DNA from: an uncultured Collinsella sp.
GTDB lineage: Bacteria > Actinomycetota > Coriobacteriia > Coriobacteriales > Coriobacteriaceae
DNA length: 39,644 bases
NCBI GenBank assembly: GCA_900545555.1
Contig: UQZI01000011.1
Location: 1 to 39,644 of the forward strand
Reading direction: 5' to 3'
A program made the position numbers and the translations under genes. The notes under the pieces were generated by a model. The model had not been told where the DNA came from. It was given only the letters and a program-made list of their open reading frames with translations, and made no database searches. Below, in pieces: positions 37,501 through 39,644 of the stretch. How positions within the stretch are numbered: the first letter of the stretch is position 1; the number at the start of each line of letters is the position of its first letter.

Positions 37501-39644
37501 TTTGAGTATTGGGCCGATGCCTCGGGCGCCGTGGTAAGCCGTGACAGCACCTATCACGTGGTGCCGACGTCTGACACGACGCTTCAGGCCGTGTTCTCGG
37601 CAAAACAATATACGGTGGACGTCTCGTGCGAGGAGAGCATGGGCACGGTCGAGGGCGCGGGGGCGTATGCCGCTGGACAGGTCGCAACCGTGCGTGCGGT
37701 CGCCGCCGAGGATACGGCTTTTGTGGGCTGGTTCCGTAACGGCACATGCGTGAGCTCCAAGAAAACCTATCGATTTGCCGTGCGTGAGGATACGTCGCTC
37801 TATGCCGTCTTTGCGTCGGGTTCGTATGTCGTGCATACCGTTGCTTCGCCTGCCGAGGGCGGAGCCGTGAGCGGCTTTGGTGGCTATGAGGCTGGCGACC
37901 GCGCAACGCTTCGTGCGATCGCCAACACCGGGTATTCGTTTGCGGGTTGGACGGACGACAAGGGCGAGACAGTCAGCGAGAACGCCGACTATACCGTTAA
38001 GGTCGCGGGTGACGCCACCTATACGGCGACCTTTACGCCTAAGTCCTATCAGGTCGTTTTGAGCGCGAGTGACGATAGCGTTAGCACCCTGAGCGGCGAG
38101 GGCTCCTATCAATTCGGTGATACGGTCGAACTCAACGCTACGCCTATGGGTACCAAGCGATTTGCCGGTTGGTATGTCCTGGATGCCGAGGGCAACAAGT
38201 CGCTGCTGAGCTGCGACGCCCATTGTTGGGTTAAGCTCGACAAGGATATGGTCGAGGGGCTGGAGGACGATACGTTGGAGCTCCAGGCCGTGTTTGCCGA
38301 TCCGTACGAGGTGACCGTTACGGGTGAGGTCGTGGTGAAGGACAAGGCTTCGAACAGGGGCTGCCGTGTTACGGGCAGCGGTAGCTTTGCCGTGGGCGAC
38401 CAGGTGGAACTGTCCGCTGTTGCCGGTATGGGCTATCGCTTTGTGGGCTGGAGCACCGATAAGGAGGGCACCTCGATTGTCGAGACCGCGACGACCCTCG
38501 ATGTGACCGCCACGCAAGACATAACGTACTACGCGCAGTTCGAATCCGATGGACAGGTGACCATTACCGTCACTGGCTCGTCCATCTTCCGCGGTACGGC
38601 CCTTCTGATCGACGGCATTCCTGCCGGCAGCAGGTCCTACGACAGGGGCGACATGTTTATGGCCATCGCGATTCCGTGGAAGAAGTACCACTTCTCGCAT
38701 TGGGTCGACGATGCGGGTGTCACGGTGAGCTACAGCGCGTTCTATATCGGTACCGCAAAGGAGAATAGGCAGCTTACGGCCGTGTTCTACGAGACGGGCT
38801 GCGATGTTCAGGTCGCTACGTATCCTAAGGATGCTGGCTTTTCGATGGTAGCGCTCGGTACGGGTGGCTCCTACCACTCCGCGGCGATTATGTTTACCGT
38901 GCCGCATAAGGGTTGGAAGTTTAAATACTGGGTCGATGAGAACGGCATGCCCGTTGGCTTTACGCCGGTCATTAACCGCGTGGTGTTTGGCAACCGAACC
39001 TTTACGGCCGTTTATGAACGGGCGACGATGTCGGTGACGGCGGTTGATCCGCGTCAGGGCGGACACGTCGAGGGTTCCTCCGAGGACGAATCTCTGGGCT
39101 ATGCCGTGACCAACGAAGTCGAGAACGGTGAGTCCACGACCCTGACTGCCGTTCCCGATGCGGGCTATGTGTTCGATGGGTGGTATGCGCGCAACGACGA
39201 CGGGTCGCTGGGCGATGAGCCGCTGAGCACGGATGCTACCTGGACGTTTGTCCCCGAGGACAACATGACTGTCGAGGCGCGCTTTGCGGAGGCGCCTAAG
39301 TACAAGGTGACGGCCCGAGCGGTCAACGGATCGGTTGATCCGGAGTCTGCTTTGGTCGCCACGGATGGCAAGGTGACGCTTTCGGCGGCGCCAGATGAGG
39401 GCTGCTACCTGACGCGCGTGACCGTTGCCGAAGAGGCTGGCGAGGATGGTTCGGCCGGCAATGCCTATGACCTTGATATTTCTGACTATAAGGGTGGGGC
39501 GTATGAGGTCACGCTGAGTGGCGTGAGTGCTCCGCAGCAGGTCGCGTTTGAATTCGCAAAGGCTGCGACTCCGGAGGTGCTCGCTCAGCCGCAGGATGCG
39601 AGTGCTTACGAGGGCGATCCGGTTGAACTTTCGGTTGCCGCCGA
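31570..39644 (+). CDS. Giant secreted/surface protein: BspA-like leucine-rich module plus divergent InlB B-repeats (3' end outside window)
   Basis: The frame stays open for at least 2691 codons and leaves the window without a stop. Residues 1-34 are a signal peptide (hydrophobic core 11-28, cleavage expected after AYA). Residues 35-135 are Ser/Asp/Thr-rich. Residues 137-910 are two copies of a 387-residue module with BspA-type leucine-rich repeats (GLHAFSGCSNL, GTEAFSGCGSL types). From about 911 come about 19 divergent InlB-type B-repeats, each with a GYxFxGW core and ending in an xAxF strand. A hydrophobic stretch at 1189-1212 interrupts them. An Ig-like domain seems to begin near 2664. It is probably an adhesin; a sortase or other anchor would lie beyond the edge. 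GGGAAGG precedes the ATG. Confidence 0.9.
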   Translation, partial: MNRITAALYRFLVVYLSVAMVVTSIPLAPRAAYADDAGAVAVESEAQETDSSSDADVHAVDNASSSGEGSSSTASDQTNNAQDESSSSDASTSTSSLAQDLSISATDSDAAKSLVATAEPSSDDSEVDPLVYEDPTVYEYAKLMPNGYVYPCDASGSVTVEIDGNDPYGSSVDGKLVTNLIVDYGVDGVPGYICEYSSNLRSVRFENSSISSIGLHAFSGCSNLADISFSGMTIGGIGTEAFSGCGSLTSLNINDVATIGSMGDAAFAWSGLRSTGLDKVVGLSSIPENAYNACSALTDTGLGGNTSITSIGVNAFKNCSRLATTGLESNTTIKTLREGCFSGTNMSGGLTLPLYSKIEELPSRAFYGSKLETVYLGCDHVVLINSTTFPKQYMTVMVPAKMVSQYESGHPKEVWESCNGSLPVPVGKMLQKIEISRDPDKMAYQPGEKISLEGMSVTFQYPHSTMDSDYEALIKEELGEYLTATPCDGDVFDESMDGEPIQLVYDDGYTRLVAYSKGNLQQAAYEYAKLMPNYYLYPCDANGNLTVEIDENSPRENSVDGRMVTNLIVDYGVDEVDAQLCADSTNLRSVRFENSSISKIGLHAFYNCPNLTNISLSGMTIGTIGKEAFYGCESLASLNISETTTIGSMGYAAFADSGLVSTGLDKVVGLTSIPDRAYEGCKALTDTGLDKNTSITSIGVCAFRFCSNLATTGLESNTTVQTLGHTCFYGTDLSGGLTLPYNSKIEELPEKAFGSTNLETVFFGCNHAVLINTDTFPKYNMTVMVPAKMIPKYANGHPKAVWERCNGCLPVPVGKVLEDVEISCDPNNMTYETGETISLEGMSVELDYPHTVSIWDYEALIQEELGEYLTATPCDGDVFDESMDGQPVKLVYDDGYSHFESQTKGTLRLKKPEPTSFQISYAQTIDKGERKLMDGVELPDVSGATTIDAGDEVTLDAGALGMLNDNITFKGWYDTESGKHISKEPVYTFTPDKHLSLEARFKLKDYAVHVNDAQATDSSQDFAHLSVTAQNCYRNDGETVEVSAVTDNALFLGWYLGEGDDAYAASDQLDFTYTVDKADAIVSEDKTDARIEITPRYCAPQASVVLSVDGVDENGQPLGQFLSTGLYGIGSRVTVVAVPMPGYVFDYATDALGNVVFTGDDGPSYTFVLEGDVQYTAHFREETDPDESLAALKAALIAAITAAAVLATMYGLGEIVDPIAADAVIEIGMADNIEDVAAVGTKVLKEIKDIIDDHKKPKPHGDHKIEIITTAQPEVGGVVTGGGIHYEGTVATLEAVANPGYRFVCWKENGVEVSTSPLKTMTITDLTPEVVKMTAVFEKKVEITAVAEADGIQADFSTGCTASPVKQSITRGDQAMVTASEGPDYAFVGWFEDGIEVSPERTYIFKAEVDRHLVARFRKADKTILVNTDPFDSAEVLCDGMPVVDGKVRAKDGDILTFTMRPKVRPDNPEKTYRFVEWRETDAQGITIANKQEVCEYRVNGNARIEAVMDGRDAHTVRAEADPLEGGTVTLKRGETAGMVLEIPEGERVTAEATPSEGYIFDGWYLSNGGSDATSTLVSSERSYTFEPITDCVIQAKFTRACKVDVVVEPAAAMAGKYLVHGEGYCMKGEPATLSIELTAEASKQFTFKGWYDAKTDLLLGTDPSYLEFYPEDVECTVRAVFEENTYTVTAKAKKTFVERGTVEIEGHPGASSVTCGYGDTVMLMAKANDGYRFDHWKDGSGKEYDTAELVVKVTKSDTYTVIFTDSKPEVMVTADSWLGGTVTCNGTVVKPTTDTFKLGETLHLTAKAHPGFLFRGWYVNGRLKSLKHETSLVAKARGKTGHCVITAGFVPIDTVCVPLADPAEGGTVKASLILADRGAEVALKATPNPGYVFTGWYTADGTFESADAEFTCHQERSHVHVARFMAKSYEVDATTVVDSGTGSLVESSVAGWVEGTGTVEAGHAATLTAHSLSGYAFEYWADASGAVVSRDSTYHVVPTSDTTLQAVFSAKQYTVDVSCEESMGTVEGAGAYAAGQVATVRAVAAEDTAFVGWFRNGTCVSSKKTYRFAVREDTSLYAVFASGSYVVHTVASPAEGGAVSGFGGYEAGDRATLRAIANTGYSFAGWTDDKGETVSENADYTVKVAGDATYTATFTPKSYQVVLSASDDSVSTLSGEGSYQFGDTVELNATPMGTKRFAGWYVLDAEGNKSLLSCDAHCWVKLDKDMVEGLEDDTLELQAVFADPYEVTVTGEVVVKDKASNRGCRVTGSGSFAVGDQVELSAVAGMGYRFVGWSTDKEGTSIVETATTLDVTATQDITYYAQFESDGQVTITVTGSSIFRGTALLIDGIPAGSRSYDRGDMFMAIAIPWKKYHFSHWVDDAGVTVSYSAFYIGTAKENRQLTAVFYETGCDVQVATYPKDAGFSMVALGTGGSYHSAAIMFTVPHKGWKFKYWVDENGMPVGFTPVINRVVFGNRTFTAVYERATMSVTAVDPRQGGHVEGSSEDESLGYAVTNEVENGESTTLTAVPDAGYVFDGWYARNDDGSLGDEPLSTDATWTFVPEDNMTVEARFAEAPKYKVTARAVNGSVDPESALVATDGKVTLSAAPDEGCYLTRVTVAEEAGEDGSAGNAYDLDISDYKGGAYEVTLSGVSAPQQVAFEFAKAATPEVLAQPQDASAYEGDPVELSVAA
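31978..34299 (+). repeat. Tandem in-frame duplication of a 1161-bp leucine-rich module
   Basis: Unit 1 (31978-33138) and unit 2 (33139-34299) encode modules of equal length, 387 residues. Both begin with YEYAKLMPN and end near LVYDDGY. Within them GLDKVVGL, NTSITSIGV and LGEYLTATPCDGDVFDESM are shared almost word for word, while other stretches have diverged. Confidence 0.9.
35125..35340 (+). other. Internal Ala-rich hydrophobic segment in the surface protein
   Basis: Residues 1189-1212 (starting LAALKAALIAAI) are a continuous hydrophobic, alanine-rich stretch with a single lysine near its start. They are followed by an acidic segment and a Lys/His/Pro-rich hinge (DDHKKPKPHGDHK), in the middle of an otherwise beta-rich extracellular protein. 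It could be a buried helix, an assembly segment or a membrane-active part. Confidence 0.6.

Noticed and set aside
32497..39066. Long minus-strand frames (487, 548 and 527 codons) opposite the giant surface gene
   Set aside because: The plus frame is open throughout with signal peptide and repeats; the antisense frames are broken pieces without motifs.
1..39644. CRISPR array, tRNA or rRNA genes, insertion sequences, prophage
   Set aside because: No spaced direct-repeat array, cloverleaf, rRNA segment or transposase/integrase-like protein was seen on reading both strands.

Overview
The window looks like chromosome of a high-GC, gut-type anaerobic Coriobacteriia, most likely Collinsella or a close relative. 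That placement is inferred from GC-rich codon use, frequent GTG/TTG starts, strictly anaerobic enzymes (double-cubane reductases, [4Fe-4S] cysteine desulfidase), a selenocysteine-containing SelD and a giant BspA-like/InlB-repeat surface protein. No rRNA, tRNA, CRISPR array, prophage or transposase gene was seen.

Layout. 1-5.4 kb: a HAD phosphatase on the minus strand, then the last two steps of arginine synthesis (argG, argH) and ndk. A small arginine-codon-rich ORF followed by hairpins precedes argG and looks like an attenuator. 5.5-8.4 kb: rpiB, a CyuA-type cysteine desulfidase and a second HAD phosphatase. 8.7-10.5 kb: rpsA and the RNase P RNA gene. 10.7-16.1 kb: a YigZ/IMPACT protein, a small C_GCAxxG_C_C redox protein, an O-acetylhomoserine sulfhydrylase-type enzyme, an MFS exporter, xpt and a small GGQ release-factor-like protein lying between two long palindromes. 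16.2-18.7 kb, minus strand: a diacylglycerol-kinase-family lipid kinase and a ClC transporter with fluoride-type (CLC-F) motifs.

18.8-31.4 kb is a molybdenum/selenium block. moeA and a MogA/MoaB protein are followed by a modABC molybdate importer whose permease carries an unusual ~210-residue N-terminal extracytoplasmic extension. Next come two 2-hydroxyacyl-CoA-dehydratase-like double-cubane proteins (YjiM type), their ATP-dependent activase (YjiL type), selD with an in-frame UGA selenocysteine codon, yedF, a DUF3343 protein and a cysteine desulfurase. The selD/yedF/DUF3343/desulfurase set next to molybdenum genes resembles the known selenium-dependent molybdenum hydroxylase trait; the double-cubane reductase pair upstream is the less explained part. 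Its mRNA leader is structured and can hide the ribosome binding site, and the second reductase gene is bracketed by two ~105-bp structured palindromic repeats, a third copy of which lies after rnpB.

31.6-39.6 kb: one open frame runs off the window. It has a signal peptide, a Ser/Asp-rich linker, a 387-residue tandemly duplicated leucine-rich module, then about 19 divergent InlB-type B-repeats, and the start of an Ig-like domain at the window edge.
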